A DNA stretch of 10,364 nt from Eubacterium sp. (GTDB lineage: Bacteria > Bacillota > Clostridia > Lachnospirales > Lachnospiraceae). A program made the position numbers and the translations under genes. Shown piece after piece: positions 1-6,997 of the stretch. Position 1 is the first letter of the stretch, and every line of letters begins with the position of its first letter. Where the stretch lies: the NCBI GenBank assembly GCA_003486385.1, contig DNFT01000028.1:1-10364 (forward strand), written 5' to 3'. The notes under the pieces were generated by a model. It was not told where the DNA came from, searched no databases, and saw nothing but the letters and a program-made list of their open reading frames with translations.

Positions 1-73
1 TATACACTCGTACATTAAATTAGCATGTTTTGACCTCAACATCATATTGTGAAAAAATGAAGAAAAATCTAAG

Positions 74-102
74 TTGATTTCTGTATGCCTATGCTTTATA
101 CT
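74..102 (+). promoter_or_regulatory. Probable sigma-A promoter of the purC operon
   Basis: A -35 TTGATT (74-79), a 17-base spacer and a -10 TATACT (97-102) are close to the vegetative consensus. Transcription would begin near 109, giving a leader of about 75 nt before the purC start at 184. The leader contains a small hairpin, GCCC/GGGC (155-158 with 164-167), just ahead of the purine-rich ribosome binding site. I could not match the leader to a purine, ZTP or other riboswitch class. Seen by eye only, with no transcription data. Confidence 0.6.
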
Positions 103-183
103 AAAAAACGTATATCAGGCAGGAACGTGAAAATAACACCTGTCCACACATATTGCCCGGAGAGGGCGGAAAAGAGGATAAAG

Positions 184-1059
184 ATGGAAGAATTCAAGTT
201 ATTATACGAAGGAAAAGTCAGAGAGGTATATGATATCGGCGAGAACCTTGTCATTGCGGCAACAGACAGAATTTCAGCTTTTGACCACATTTTAAAGAAC
301 AAGATTACAGCTAAGGGTGCCATTCTGACACAGATGTCGAAGTTTTGGTTTGATTACACGAAAGATGTTGTACCTAATCATATGATTACAGTTGACAATA
401 ATGACATGCCTGAGTTTTTCCATGATGAGCGTTTTTATAAGAGAGCTATGATGTGTAAGAAGCTCACAATGCTCCCTATAGAGTGTATTGTGCGTGGATA
501 TATTACTGGAAGCGGCTGGGAGAGCTATAAGAAGAACGGAACTGTATGTGGAATTAAGCTTCCTGAGGGACTCAAGGAATCACAGAAGCTCCCTGAGCCA
601 ATCTACACACCTAGCACCAAGGCAGAGATAGGTGACCATGATGAGAATATCTCATATGAAAGAAGTATAGAAGTACTTGAGAAGAAGTTCCCGGGAAAGG
701 GTCTTGAGTATGCTGCAAAGATTAAGGACTGCACAATCGCACTCTACAAGAAGTGTGCAGAGTACGCACTCAGCAAGGGCATTATCATTGCTGATACCAA
801 GTTCGAGTTCGGTCTTGATGAGAATGGTGAGGTTGTAATCGGTGATGAGATGCTTACACCGGACAGCTCTCGTTTCTGGCCGCTTGAGGGCTATGAGGCA
901 GGCAAGGGACAGCCATCATTTGACAAGCAGTATGTAAGAGACTGGTTAAAGGCTAACCCGGACAGCGATTATCTTCTCCCTGAGGAGGTTGTCACAAAGA
1001 CGGTTGATAAGTATAAGGAAGCATATCTTCTTCTTACAGGCAGGGAATTTACACTGTAG
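184..1059 (+). CDS. purC: Phosphoribosylaminoimidazole-succinocarboxamide (SAICAR) synthase, long form
   Basis: This 291-residue cytosolic enzyme joins CAIR and aspartate with ATP to give SAICAR in de novo purine synthesis. Recognisable motifs are GKVREVYD (residues 10-17, nucleotide-binding N-lobe), VRGYITGSGW (103-112), STKAEIGDHDENIS (144-157), ADTKFEFG (203-210) and PDSSRFW (226-232). The VRGY and TKAE...ENIS segments and the length place it with the long, yeast-like PurC type (about 290-310 residues) rather than the roughly 240-residue E. coli/B. subtilis type. The frame is open upstream to an ATG at 85. I chose 184 because the family homology starts with MEEFKLLYEGKVRE, AAGAGG lies 7 nt upstream, and 85 is upstream of the expected transcription start. 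purF follows after 41 bp and is probably cotranscribed. Confidence 0.96.
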   Translation: MEEFKLLYEGKVREVYDIGENLVIAATDRISAFDHILKNKITAKGAILTQMSKFWFDYTKDVVPNHMITVDNNDMPEFFHDERFYKRAMMCKKLTMLPIECIVRGYITGSGWESYKKNGTVCGIKLPEGLKESQKLPEPIYTPSTKAEIGDHDENISYERSIEVLEKKFPGKGLEYAAKIKDCTIALYKKCAEYALSKGIIIADTKFEFGLDENGEVVIGDEMLTPDSSRFWPLEGYEAGKGQPSFDKQYVRDWLKANPDSDYLLPEEVVTKTVDKYKEAYLLLTGREFTL

Positions 1060-1100
1060 TCTATTGAAATCTAAGTCAAACTTAATAATGCGGAGCTAAT

Positions 1101-2552
1101 ATGGGACAGAAAATGAATAATATATCGGACAGCTACTATGATGAGGATGGGGTTCACGAGGAGTGTGGAGTTTTCGGCGTATATGATTTAGATGGCGGGG
1201 ATGTAGCCTCAACCATATACTATGGAATGTTTGCACTTCAGCATAGAGGACAGGAAAGCTGCGGTATTGCTGTAAGTGATACCAACGGACCGAAGGGAAA
1301 GGTACTCTCACACAAGGATATGGGGCTTGTGAATGAGGTGTTCACACCTGAGGATCTGGAAAAGCTCAAGGGCAATATCGGAGTCGGACATGTGCGCTAT
1401 TCAACAGCGGGAAGCTCGACAAGGGAGAATGCCCAGCCACTTGTTCTTAACTATGTCAAGGGTACACTTGCAATGGCTCATAATGGTAATCTTATCAATG
1501 CTGTTGATTTGAGGGAGGAGCTTTCATATACCGGAGCTATTTTCCAGACTACAATCGATTCGGAGGTTATAGCTTATCATATAGCCAGGGAACGACTCAA
1601 CACGACGAGTGTTGAGAAGGCAGTTGCAAGTGCAATGAAGAAGATTGTGGGAGCTTACTCACTTATTGTCCTGAGTCCACGAAAGATGATTGGTGCAAGA
1701 GATCCTTTTGGTTTTAAGCCTCTTTGCATCGGAAAAAGAGATAATACTTATGTGATGTCATCTGAGACATGTGCACTTGATGCGGTAGGAGCGGAATTTG
1801 TGAGGGATGTACTTCCGGGCGAGATAGTGACAATCACAGCGGACGGACGCATTGAGTCTGACACCTCCATGTGCCAGCCTGTACATAAGAAATGTATTTT
1901 TGAGTACATATATTTTGCAAGACCGGACAGTCATATTGATGGTGTAAGTGTGTATATGTCAAGAATCATGGCGGGAAGACTTCTCGCAAAATCCCATCCG
2001 GTTGCTGCGGATCTTGTTGTCGGTGTACCTGAATCGGGAAATGTTGCAGCCATGGGCTACGCGTTAGAGTCCGGAATACCTTACGGAATGGCATTCATCA
2101 AGAACAGCTATGTGGGACGTACCTTCATCAAGCCTAAGCAGGCACAGCGTGAGAGCAGCGTAAAGATTAAGCTTAATGTGCTTACGGAGGCAGTTAAGGA
2201 TAAACGCGTTATTATGATAGATGATTCAATAGTAAGAGGAACCACCAGTGCGAGAATTGTCAAGATGTTAAAGGATGCGGGAGCAAAGGAAGTGCATGTA
2301 AGAATATCTTCACCACCATTTTTGTACCCATGCTACTTCGGAACGGATATTCCGTCAAGCGACCAGCTTATAGCGAGCACACACACTGTTGACCAAATAT
2401 GTGAGTACATAGGAGCCGATTCACTTGGCTATATAGATGTGAATGACTTAAAGCACATGGTTGAGGAGAGATGTGACTTCTGTGACGCATGCTTTACCGG
2501 AAACTATCCTATAGCACCACCGGATAAGGATATCCGCGGTGAACACGAATAG
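1101..2552 (+). CDS. purF: Amidophosphoribosyltransferase (glutamine PRPP amidotransferase), Fe-S type
   Basis: The product is the committing enzyme of purine synthesis, making phosphoribosylamine from PRPP and glutamine. The N-terminal Ntn-hydrolase glutaminase domain has its nucleophile at Cys22 in the ECGVFGVYD motif, so a 21-residue propeptide should be removed autocatalytically. GHVRYST (96-102) and HNGN (127-130) are further glutaminase motifs. The C-terminal phosphoribosyltransferase domain has the PRPP loop VIMIDDSIVRGTTS (370-383). Cysteines at 265, 411, 461 and 464 (the last two in CDACFTG) fit the 4Fe-4S ligands known from B. subtilis PurF; C265 and C411 are 146 apart, as are Bacillus C236 and C382. 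An extra Cys458 is nearby. GGAG (1092-1095) precedes the ATG by 5 nt. A second ATG at 1113 is possible but has no better ribosome site. Length 483 is normal. Confidence 0.97.
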   Translation: MGQKMNNISDSYYDEDGVHEECGVFGVYDLDGGDVASTIYYGMFALQHRGQESCGIAVSDTNGPKGKVLSHKDMGLVNEVFTPEDLEKLKGNIGVGHVRYSTAGSSTRENAQPLVLNYVKGTLAMAHNGNLINAVDLREELSYTGAIFQTTIDSEVIAYHIARERLNTTSVEKAVASAMKKIVGAYSLIVLSPRKMIGARDPFGFKPLCIGKRDNTYVMSSETCALDAVGAEFVRDVLPGEIVTITADGRIESDTSMCQPVHKKCIFEYIYFARPDSHIDGVSVYMSRIMAGRLLAKSHPVAADLVVGVPESGNVAAMGYALESGIPYGMAFIKNSYVGRTFIKPKQAQRESSVKIKLNVLTEAVKDKRVIMIDDSIVRGTTSARIVKMLKDAGAKEVHVRISSPPFLYPCYFGTDIPSSDQLIASTHTVDQICEYIGADSLGYIDVNDLKHMVEERCDFCDACFTGNYPIAPPDKDIRGEHE

Positions 2553-2584
2553 TTTTTTTACGCAGAAATAATAGACAATTGTAA

Positions 2585-2590
2585 TATAAT
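2585..2590 (+). promoter_or_regulatory. Possible -10 box of a purB-proximal promoter
   Basis: A perfect TATAAT sits in the 65-bp purF-purB gap, 33 nt before the purB ATG. No convincing -35 lies 16-18 nt upstream (GCAGAA at 17) and there is no TG extension. It may add purB expression to read-through from the purC promoter, or it may be chance in AT-rich DNA. Confidence 0.3.
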
Positions 2591-2617
2591 GATTAAATCA
2601 GATAGGAGAATACACGA

Positions 2618-4051
2618 ATGAGCACAGACCGTTATCAGACCCCGCTCGCTGAGAGATACGCGAGCAAGGAGATGCAGTATATTTTTTCGCCGGACAAGAA
2701 GTTCCGTACATGGAGAAAGCTCTGGATTGCACTTGCAGAGACAGAGAAGGAGCTTGGTCTTGATATCACCGATGAGCAGATAGAGGAGCTTAAGGCCCAT
2801 CAGGATGACATCAACTACGAGGTTGCAAAGGAGCGGGAGAAGCTTGTAAGACATGATGTCATGTCGCATGTGTATGCGTATGGTGTCCAGTGTCCTAAGG
2901 CTAAGGGAATCATCCACCTTGGAGCTACAAGCTGCTACGTTGGAGACAATACAGACCTTATTGTTATGACAGAGGCACTTAAGCTTGTGAGAAAGAAGCT
3001 TGTGAATGTTATGGCGGAGCTTGCAAAGTTTGCAGATAAGTACAAGGCGCTTCCTACACTTGCATTTACACATTTCCAGCCTGCACAGCCTACTACGGTG
3101 GGAAAGAGAGCAACTCTCTGGCTTATGGAATTGAAGCTTGACCTTGATGACCTTGACTATCTCATCGGCTCTATGAGACTTTTGGGTTCTAAGGGTACAA
3201 CAGGTACACAGGCAAGCTTCCTTGAACTTTTTGACGGGGATCATGACAGAATCCGCAGGCTTGATAAGATGATCGCAAATAAGATGGGCTTCGAGGATGT
3301 ATATCCTGTATCGGGACAGACTTATTCGCGTAAGGTTGACACAAGAGTTGTCAATGTTCTTGCAGGTATTGCAGCCAGTGCACATAAGTTCTCCAATGAT
3401 ATAAGGCTTTTACAGCACTTAAAGGAGATTGAGGAGCCGTTTGAGAAGAACCAGATAGGTTCATCTGCTATGGCATACAAGAGAAATCCTATGAGAAGTG
3501 AGAGAATAGCCTCCCTTGCCAACTTCGTTATGGCTGATGCGATGAATCCTGCGATCACATCCGCTACGCAGTGGTTTGAGAGAACACTTGACGATTCTGC
3601 CAACAAGAGAATGTCTGTGCCGGAAGCATTCCTTGCTGTGGATGGTATCTTAGACTTATACATGAATGTTGTTGACGGACTTGTAGTGTATGAGAAGGTT
3701 ATTGAGAAGCATATCATGGCAGAGCTTCCTTTCATGGCTACAGAGAACATTATGATGGATGCCGTAAAGGCAGGCGGCGACCGTCAGGAGCTTCATGAGA
3801 AGATAAGAACACTTTCTATGGAAGCAGGACGCAATGTCAAGGAGAGAGGTCTTGACAATAATCTTCTTGAGCTTATCGCCGCAGACCCTGCGTTTAATCT
3901 TTCTCTTGATGACCTCAAGAAGTCCATGGATCCGTCTAAGTATACAGGACGTGCCAAGGAGCAGGTTGATGAATTCTTAAATGAAGTTATAAATCCTGTA
4001 CTTGAAGCCAGCAAGGATGAGCTTGGCATGACAGCGCAGATTAACGTATAA
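2618..4051 (+). CDS. purB: Adenylosuccinate lyase, ADSL-like long form
   Basis: This 477-residue member of the fumarase/aspartase superfamily removes fumarate from SAICAR (to AICAR) and from adenylosuccinate (to AMP); the family forms cytosolic homotetramers. Visible motifs are RHDVMSHV (78-85), TSCYVGDNTD (104-113), the THFQPAQP segment with His152 (151-158), and the fumarate-lyase signature GSSAMAYKRNP (281-291), whose serines lie on the mobile catalytic loop. The signature followed by MRSERIASL, together with the length, resembles the eukaryotic ADSL type (about 480 residues) more than the roughly 430-residue B. subtilis PurB. The usual Pro in SAMP is Ala here. AGGAGA (2604-2609) is 8 nt before the ATG. 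An intrinsic terminator follows about 60 bp after the stop, closing the purine block. Confidence 0.96.
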   Translation: MSTDRYQTPLAERYASKEMQYIFSPDKKFRTWRKLWIALAETEKELGLDITDEQIEELKAHQDDINYEVAKEREKLVRHDVMSHVYAYGVQCPKAKGIIHLGATSCYVGDNTDLIVMTEALKLVRKKLVNVMAELAKFADKYKALPTLAFTHFQPAQPTTVGKRATLWLMELKLDLDDLDYLIGSMRLLGSKGTTGTQASFLELFDGDHDRIRRLDKMIANKMGFEDVYPVSGQTYSRKVDTRVVNVLAGIAASAHKFSNDIRLLQHLKEIEEPFEKNQIGSSAMAYKRNPMRSERIASLANFVMADAMNPAITSATQWFERTLDDSANKRMSVPEAFLAVDGILDLYMNVVDGLVVYEKVIEKHIMAELPFMATENIMMDAVKAGGDRQELHEKIRTLSMEAGRNVKERGLDNNLLELIAADPAFNLSLDDLKKSMDPSKYTGRAKEQVDEFLNEVINPVLEASKDELGMTAQINV

Positions 4052-4109
4052 TATTGATACTAAGTATTGAGATTGCAATGAAATAAAATATTGGGAATAA
4101 TTTTGGGAC

Positions 4110-4146
4110 AAATGCCGTACTATGTAATGTGGTGCGGCATTTTTTT
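4110..4146 (+). terminator. Intrinsic terminator after purB
   Basis: ATGCCGTAC (4112-4120) pairs with GTGCGGCAT (4132-4140), with one G-T wobble. Two A-T pairs (4110-4111 with 4141-4142) can extend the stem. The loop is 11 nt and the right arm runs straight into six T (4141-4146). This is a classic rho-independent terminator and separates the purine genes from the sugar locus. Confidence 0.88.
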
Positions 4147-4200
4147 ATATCTATATAGGAGATTTAATGAAAGAATAATGTAAAATCCTATGTTATTCTG

Positions 4201-4214
4201 CTAAAACGTATTAG
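4201..4214. promoter_or_regulatory. Upstream LacI-family operator candidate (O2)
   Basis: CTAAAACGTATTAG is a near-perfect 14-bp palindrome around a central CG, with 6 of 7 half-site pairs matching. Together with its flanks (4200-4216) it matches the promoter-proximal site (4362-4378) at 13 of 17 positions. The centre-to-centre distance is 162 bp. LacI-family repressors often use an auxiliary site for looping, so this is inferred to be a second operator of the regulator encoded next door, or a CcpA cre site. Confidence 0.5.
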
Positions 4215-4326
4215 TGAAAATGCATAAAAAATACGCAAAAATAACTCTAAACTTAATGATTTAAGCATTGAGTGAAATAAAAGAGAAAGAAAATATACAA
4301 ATTTACTAAAAATTTTCAAAAAACTA

Positions 4327-4355
4327 TTGATTTTATATTCAAAATGATGTACTAT
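4327..4355 (+). promoter_or_regulatory. Probable promoter of the lacI-type regulator and sugar transporter operon
   Basis: TTGATT (4327-4332), a 17-base spacer and TACTAT (4350-4355) make a good vegetative promoter. The predicted start is near 4362, at the left edge of the operator at 4363-4376, so a bound repressor would block initiation. The leader to the regulator ATG at 4442 would be about 80 nt. Confidence 0.6.
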
Positions 4356-4362
4356 AAACATG

Positions 4363-4376
4363 CGAAAACGATTAAG
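4363..4376. promoter_or_regulatory. Promoter-proximal LacI-family/cre-like operator candidate (O1)
   Basis: CGAAAACGATTAAG has the central CG flanked by A-rich and T-rich halves that is typical of sites bound by LacI-family proteins with a CcpA-like recognition helix. It overlaps the predicted transcription start. It is a less symmetric relative of the upstream site (4201-4214). Autoregulation by the adjacent regulator or catabolite control by CcpA would both fit; the sequence alone does not decide. Confidence 0.5.
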
Positions 4377-4441
4377 TGATGCGGGCACCGATGAGATTGC
4401 CAATGCAATCCTACATACCAATTCGGGAAGGCGGTGACGGA

Positions 4442-5467
4442 ATGATATCCGTAAAGGACATAGCGAATGCATGTAATGTATCTGTTGCAACAGTGAGTAA
4501 GGCACTCAATGGTTACAGCGATATAAGTGAAGAGACTAAGACCATGATTAAGGCTAAGGCTGCTGAGCTTGGATACATACCTAACATGGCTGCGGTTGCA
4601 CTTAAGACGAACAGAACCTATAACATAGGTATTCTGTTTGTAGATGCGGCTAACACGGGTCTTACACATGAGTATTTTGCGAGGGTTCTTGAGGGAATCA
4701 GGTCTCAGGCAGAGATCCTGGGATACAGTATTACGTTTATAACGAATAGGATTGGCGGAAGGAAGATTACATATAGTGAGTTCTGTCGGATACGACAGTT
4801 TGACGGAGTGATAATAGCCTGTATAGATTATAGTGATCCTCAGGTTATCGAGCTTGTCAACAGCGGAATACCGATAGTGACTATAGACCATATCTTCAAT
4901 GATACTATATCGGTGATGTCGGACAATATAAAGGGTGTGAAGGATCTTGTAGAATATCTGTACTCAATGGGACACAGGAGGATTGCATTCATTCACGGAG
5001 ATGACAGCTCGGTTACGAGAGACAGAGTTACGAGCTTTTACAGAACAATGGAGCAGCTTGGACTTGATGTCTGTAAGGAGTATGTGTGCGAATGCAGATA
5101 CCATGACACAGCAGGTGCAGTTAAATGTACAAGGAAGCTGCTTCAACTGAAAGAGCGGCCTACCTGTATCATGTATCCGGATGACATCACAGCGATAAGC
5201 GGTGCGAACATCATCAAGAGCCACGGTCTTAGCATACCCGGTGATATATCAGTCACCGGGTATGACGGAATAAGATATTCTGTCATATACGAGCCGCAGA
5301 TTACGACACTGCAGCAGGCCGGGGATGGGATGGGCAGGGAAGCTGCCTCATGCTTAATCGATTTAATCAGAAAACCGAAAACCACACTTAAGAAAAGCTA
5401 TGTGATTGAGGGAAAGGTTCTGACGGGAGGGTCAGTAAGTAACCTTAATGCAACTATTGTTCAGTAG
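4442..5467 (+). CDS. LacI/GalR-family transcriptional regulator
   Basis: This 341-residue regulator has the standard family length. The N-terminal helix-turn-helix covers residues 3-24, with SVKDIANACNVS then the recognition segment SVATVSKALNG, and a hinge region near PNMAAVALK (47-55). A periplasmic-binding-like effector domain runs from about residue 60 to the end, with GHRRIAFI (177-184), PGDISVTGYDG (266-276) and TTLQQ (288-292) as family landmarks. The V-A-T-V-S-K recognition helix resembles CcpA-type proteins, which favour operators with a central CG, as seen just upstream. The start at 4442 places the HTH at the usual distance; GTG 4376 and ATG 4379 in the same frame would add about 22 unrelated residues, lack a ribosome site and lie at or over the operator. 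It is probably the sugar-responsive repressor of the downstream transporter, from which it is separated by 67 bp. The effector is unknown. Confidence 0.93.
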   Translation: MISVKDIANACNVSVATVSKALNGYSDISEETKTMIKAKAAELGYIPNMAAVALKTNRTYNIGILFVDAANTGLTHEYFARVLEGIRSQAEILGYSITFITNRIGGRKITYSEFCRIRQFDGVIIACIDYSDPQVIELVNSGIPIVTIDHIFNDTISVMSDNIKGVKDLVEYLYSMGHRRIAFIHGDDSSVTRDRVTSFYRTMEQLGLDVCKEYVCECRYHDTAGAVKCTRKLLQLKERPTCIMYPDDITAISGANIIKSHGLSIPGDISVTGYDGIRYSVIYEPQITTLQQAGDGMGREAASCLIDLIRKPKTTLKKSYVIEGKVLTGGSVSNLNATIVQ

Positions 5468-5482
5468 AAATATATTTTCTAC
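5464..5482. repeat. Perfect 7-bp inverted repeat overlapping the regulator stop codon
   Basis: GTAGAAA (5464-5470) and TTTCTAC (5476-5482) flank TATAT. The left arm contains the TAG stop (5465-5467). The arms are AT-rich and no T-run follows, so it is not a normal terminator. It could be an RNA processing or stability hairpin, or a protein site, between the regulator and binding-protein genes. Confidence 0.5.
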
Positions 5483-5534
5483 GCATTTGCCGGGGTGGCA
5501 GGCAGTGTTTAAGCCGGAGAAATGGAGGAAGAAT

Positions 5535-6887
5535 ATGAGAAAATTCAAAAAGTTTGCGGCGACAATGTTAGTAGGTTTGATGGCAACAACAGCTCTTGCA
5601 GGATGCTCTAAGAGCAACAATGCAGCATCGGGAAATACTGATGGAAAGGAAGGCTCTGTACTTAACATTTATGTATGGAATGAAGAGTTTAAGAGCAGGG
5701 TTACAGATCACTATCCTGGATATGTAAAGACCGATGATTCCACAGGTAAGATTGGTGATGTTACAGTTAAATGGCATACAACACCTAATGAGAACAATGC
5801 ATACCAGAACAATCTTGATGAAGCACTTCTTAAGCAGAAGGATGCAGCAGCTGATGATAAAATTGATATATTCCTTGTAGAGGCAGATTACGCACTTAAG
5901 TATGTAGATACAGACTATACAATGCCAATCAAGGATTTAGGTATAACAGACAGCGAAATAGCTGACCAGTATAAGTATACACAGGATATCGTGACAGATT
6001 CCAAGGGTGTTTTAAAGGGTCTTTCATGGCAGGGCTGCCCTGGTGTACTTATTTACAACAGAGATATTGCCAAGGAAGTTTTAGGAACAGATGATCCGGC
6101 AGAGGTTCAGAAGAGCGTATCTGATTGGTCAACCTTTGAGAAGACAGCTAAGACTATGAAGGATAGCGGATATTTCATGGTATCAGGCTTTGATGATACA
6201 TTCAGAGTTTTCTCCAACAATGTATCAAGCCCATGGGTAGTTGATGGCAAGGTTGTAATTGATGATAACATTATGAACTGGGTTTCCCAGACTAAGACAT
6301 TCACGGATAATGGCTACAACAATCAGTCATCACTCTGGGATGACAACTGGAGCAAGGGCTTCTATCCGGAAGGAAAGGTATTCTGCTACTTTGGACCGGC
6401 ATGGTTCGTCGACTTCTCCATGAATGTATCTGATGCAGCCAGTATCGCAGCTAACGGCGGCTGGGCAGCAACCGAAGGTCCTCAGGGCTTCTTCTGGGGT
6501 GGTACATGGATCTGTGCAGCACAGGGAACAGATAACCCGGCACTTGTAGCAGACATCATGAGACAGCTCACAACTAACAAGGATGTCATGACAGAGATTG
6601 TTAAGAAGGACAATGACTTCGTTAACAACAAGCCGGCAATGGAGACTATGGCGGCAGATACATCTTATCAGAGTAAGGTTCTTGGCGGACAGAATCCACT
6701 TGCAATGTTCTGTGCAGGTGCAGACAAGATTGACCTCAGCAACCTTTCATCCTATGATCAGGGCTGTAACGAGGAGTTCCAGAAGGCTATGAAGGATTAC
6801 TTCACAGGCAATGCAACACTTGACGAGGCACTTGCAACCTTCAAGAAGAACATTGTTGTTAAGTATCCTAACCTTAAGGCTGAATAA
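5535..6887 (+). CDS. Carbohydrate ABC transporter solute-binding lipoprotein (family 1, MalE-like)
   Basis: The 450-residue product begins with a lipoprotein signal: charged MRKFKK, a hydrophobic stretch (7-22), then lipobox L21-A-G-C24. It should therefore be lipidated at Cys24 and tethered outside the membrane, followed by a Ser/Asn/Gly-rich linker (25-40). The mature part starts with the beta strand VLNIYVWNEEF (42-52) typical of family 1 sugar-binding proteins. It is rich in Trp, Tyr and Phe in likely pocket segments such as SWQGCPGVLIYN (164-175), CYFGPAWFVDF (284-294) and GFFWGGTW (318-325). The frame is open upstream to 5448, overlapping the regulator, but GGAGGAA (5524-5530) and the signal peptide fix the start at 5535. 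It should deliver an oligosaccharide or sugar to the two permeases downstream. The ligand cannot be named. Confidence 0.92.
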   Translation: MRKFKKFAATMLVGLMATTALAGCSKSNNAASGNTDGKEGSVLNIYVWNEEFKSRVTDHYPGYVKTDDSTGKIGDVTVKWHTTPNENNAYQNNLDEALLKQKDAAADDKIDIFLVEADYALKYVDTDYTMPIKDLGITDSEIADQYKYTQDIVTDSKGVLKGLSWQGCPGVLIYNRDIAKEVLGTDDPAEVQKSVSDWSTFEKTAKTMKDSGYFMVSGFDDTFRVFSNNVSSPWVVDGKVVIDDNIMNWVSQTKTFTDNGYNNQSSLWDDNWSKGFYPEGKVFCYFGPAWFVDFSMNVSDAASIAANGGWAATEGPQGFFWGGTWICAAQGTDNPALVADIMRQLTTNKDVMTEIVKKDNDFVNNKPAMETMAADTSYQSKVLGGQNPLAMFCAGADKIDLSNLSSYDQGCNEEFQKAMKDYFTGNATLDEALATFKKNIVVKYPNLKAE

Positions 6888-6915
6888 TTAACCTTAAAAT
6901 TTAAAATGTAAGTAT

Positions 6916-6949
6916 AACATGCCTGCTCTATATGGGGCAGGCATGTTTT
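6916..6949 (+). terminator. Strong hairpin between binding-protein and permease genes (partial terminator or stabiliser)
   Basis: AACATGCCTGCTC (6916-6928) pairs with GGGCAGGCATGTT (6935-6947) as a 13-bp stem with one G-T wobble and a 6-nt loop. Only four T follow (6946-6949, two of them in the stem). It lies 28 bp after the binding-protein stop and 48 bp before the first permease. In MalE-MalF-type operons such structures raise binding-protein mRNA over permease mRNA, and that is the inferred role here. Full termination is possible, but no clear promoter for the permeases is visible after it. Confidence 0.75.
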
Positions 6950-6997
6950 GGCTAAAAATAGGGTGGAATTGTTTTGCAGGTGAGGAGTGATGATTGT

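Larger units (their letters stand above)
4147..4441. other. AT-rich control region of the sugar-uptake locus
   Basis: This stretch has no credible gene; the only small reading frames are a few codons long. It holds two related LacI/CcpA-type operator candidates (4201-4214 and 4363-4376), a third AT-only palindrome CTTAA-TGAT-TTAAG (4252-4265), and a good promoter (4327-4355). A weaker -35-like TTGAGT (4268-4273) has no well-spaced -10. From about 4215 to 4360 the DNA is strongly AT-rich with A-runs and may be bent. Confidence 0.6.

Noticed and set aside
85..183. N-terminal extension of purC from the ATG at 85
   Set aside because: The extension does not resemble PurC, has no ribosome site, and lies upstream of the transcription start predicted from the promoter at 74-102.
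103..183. Purine, ZTP (pfl) or other riboswitch in the purC leader
   Set aside because: The conserved cores (for example the CCGCCTGGGC element of pfl or the purine aptamer loops) are not present. Only a 4-bp GCCC/GGGC hairpin is seen.
2518..2559. Terminator between purF and purB
   Set aside because: GGATA/TATCC with outer CACC/GGTG can pair, but it lies inside the purF coding end, has a bulge, and the T-run starts about 11 nt after the stem, so it is not a canonical terminator.
2558..3385. Long reverse-strand reading frame inside purB
   Set aside because: It is a shadow of the strongly coding purB frame, rich in Cys, Leu and His with no recognisable domain.
4167..4178. Tiny ORF ATG-AAA-GAA-TAA after GGAG upstream of the sugar locus
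   Set aside because: It is only three codons long with no promoter in front and sits directly after the purB terminator.
4376..4441. Earlier GTG/ATG starts (4376, 4379) for the LacI-type regulator
   Set aside because: They would place 22 non-family residues before the HTH, lack a Shine-Dalgarno sequence and lie at or over the operator candidate.
5448..5534. Longer start for the solute-binding protein overlapping the regulator gene
   Set aside because: A clear lipoprotein signal peptide begins at 5535 with GGAGGAA 5 nt upstream; the extension would bury it.
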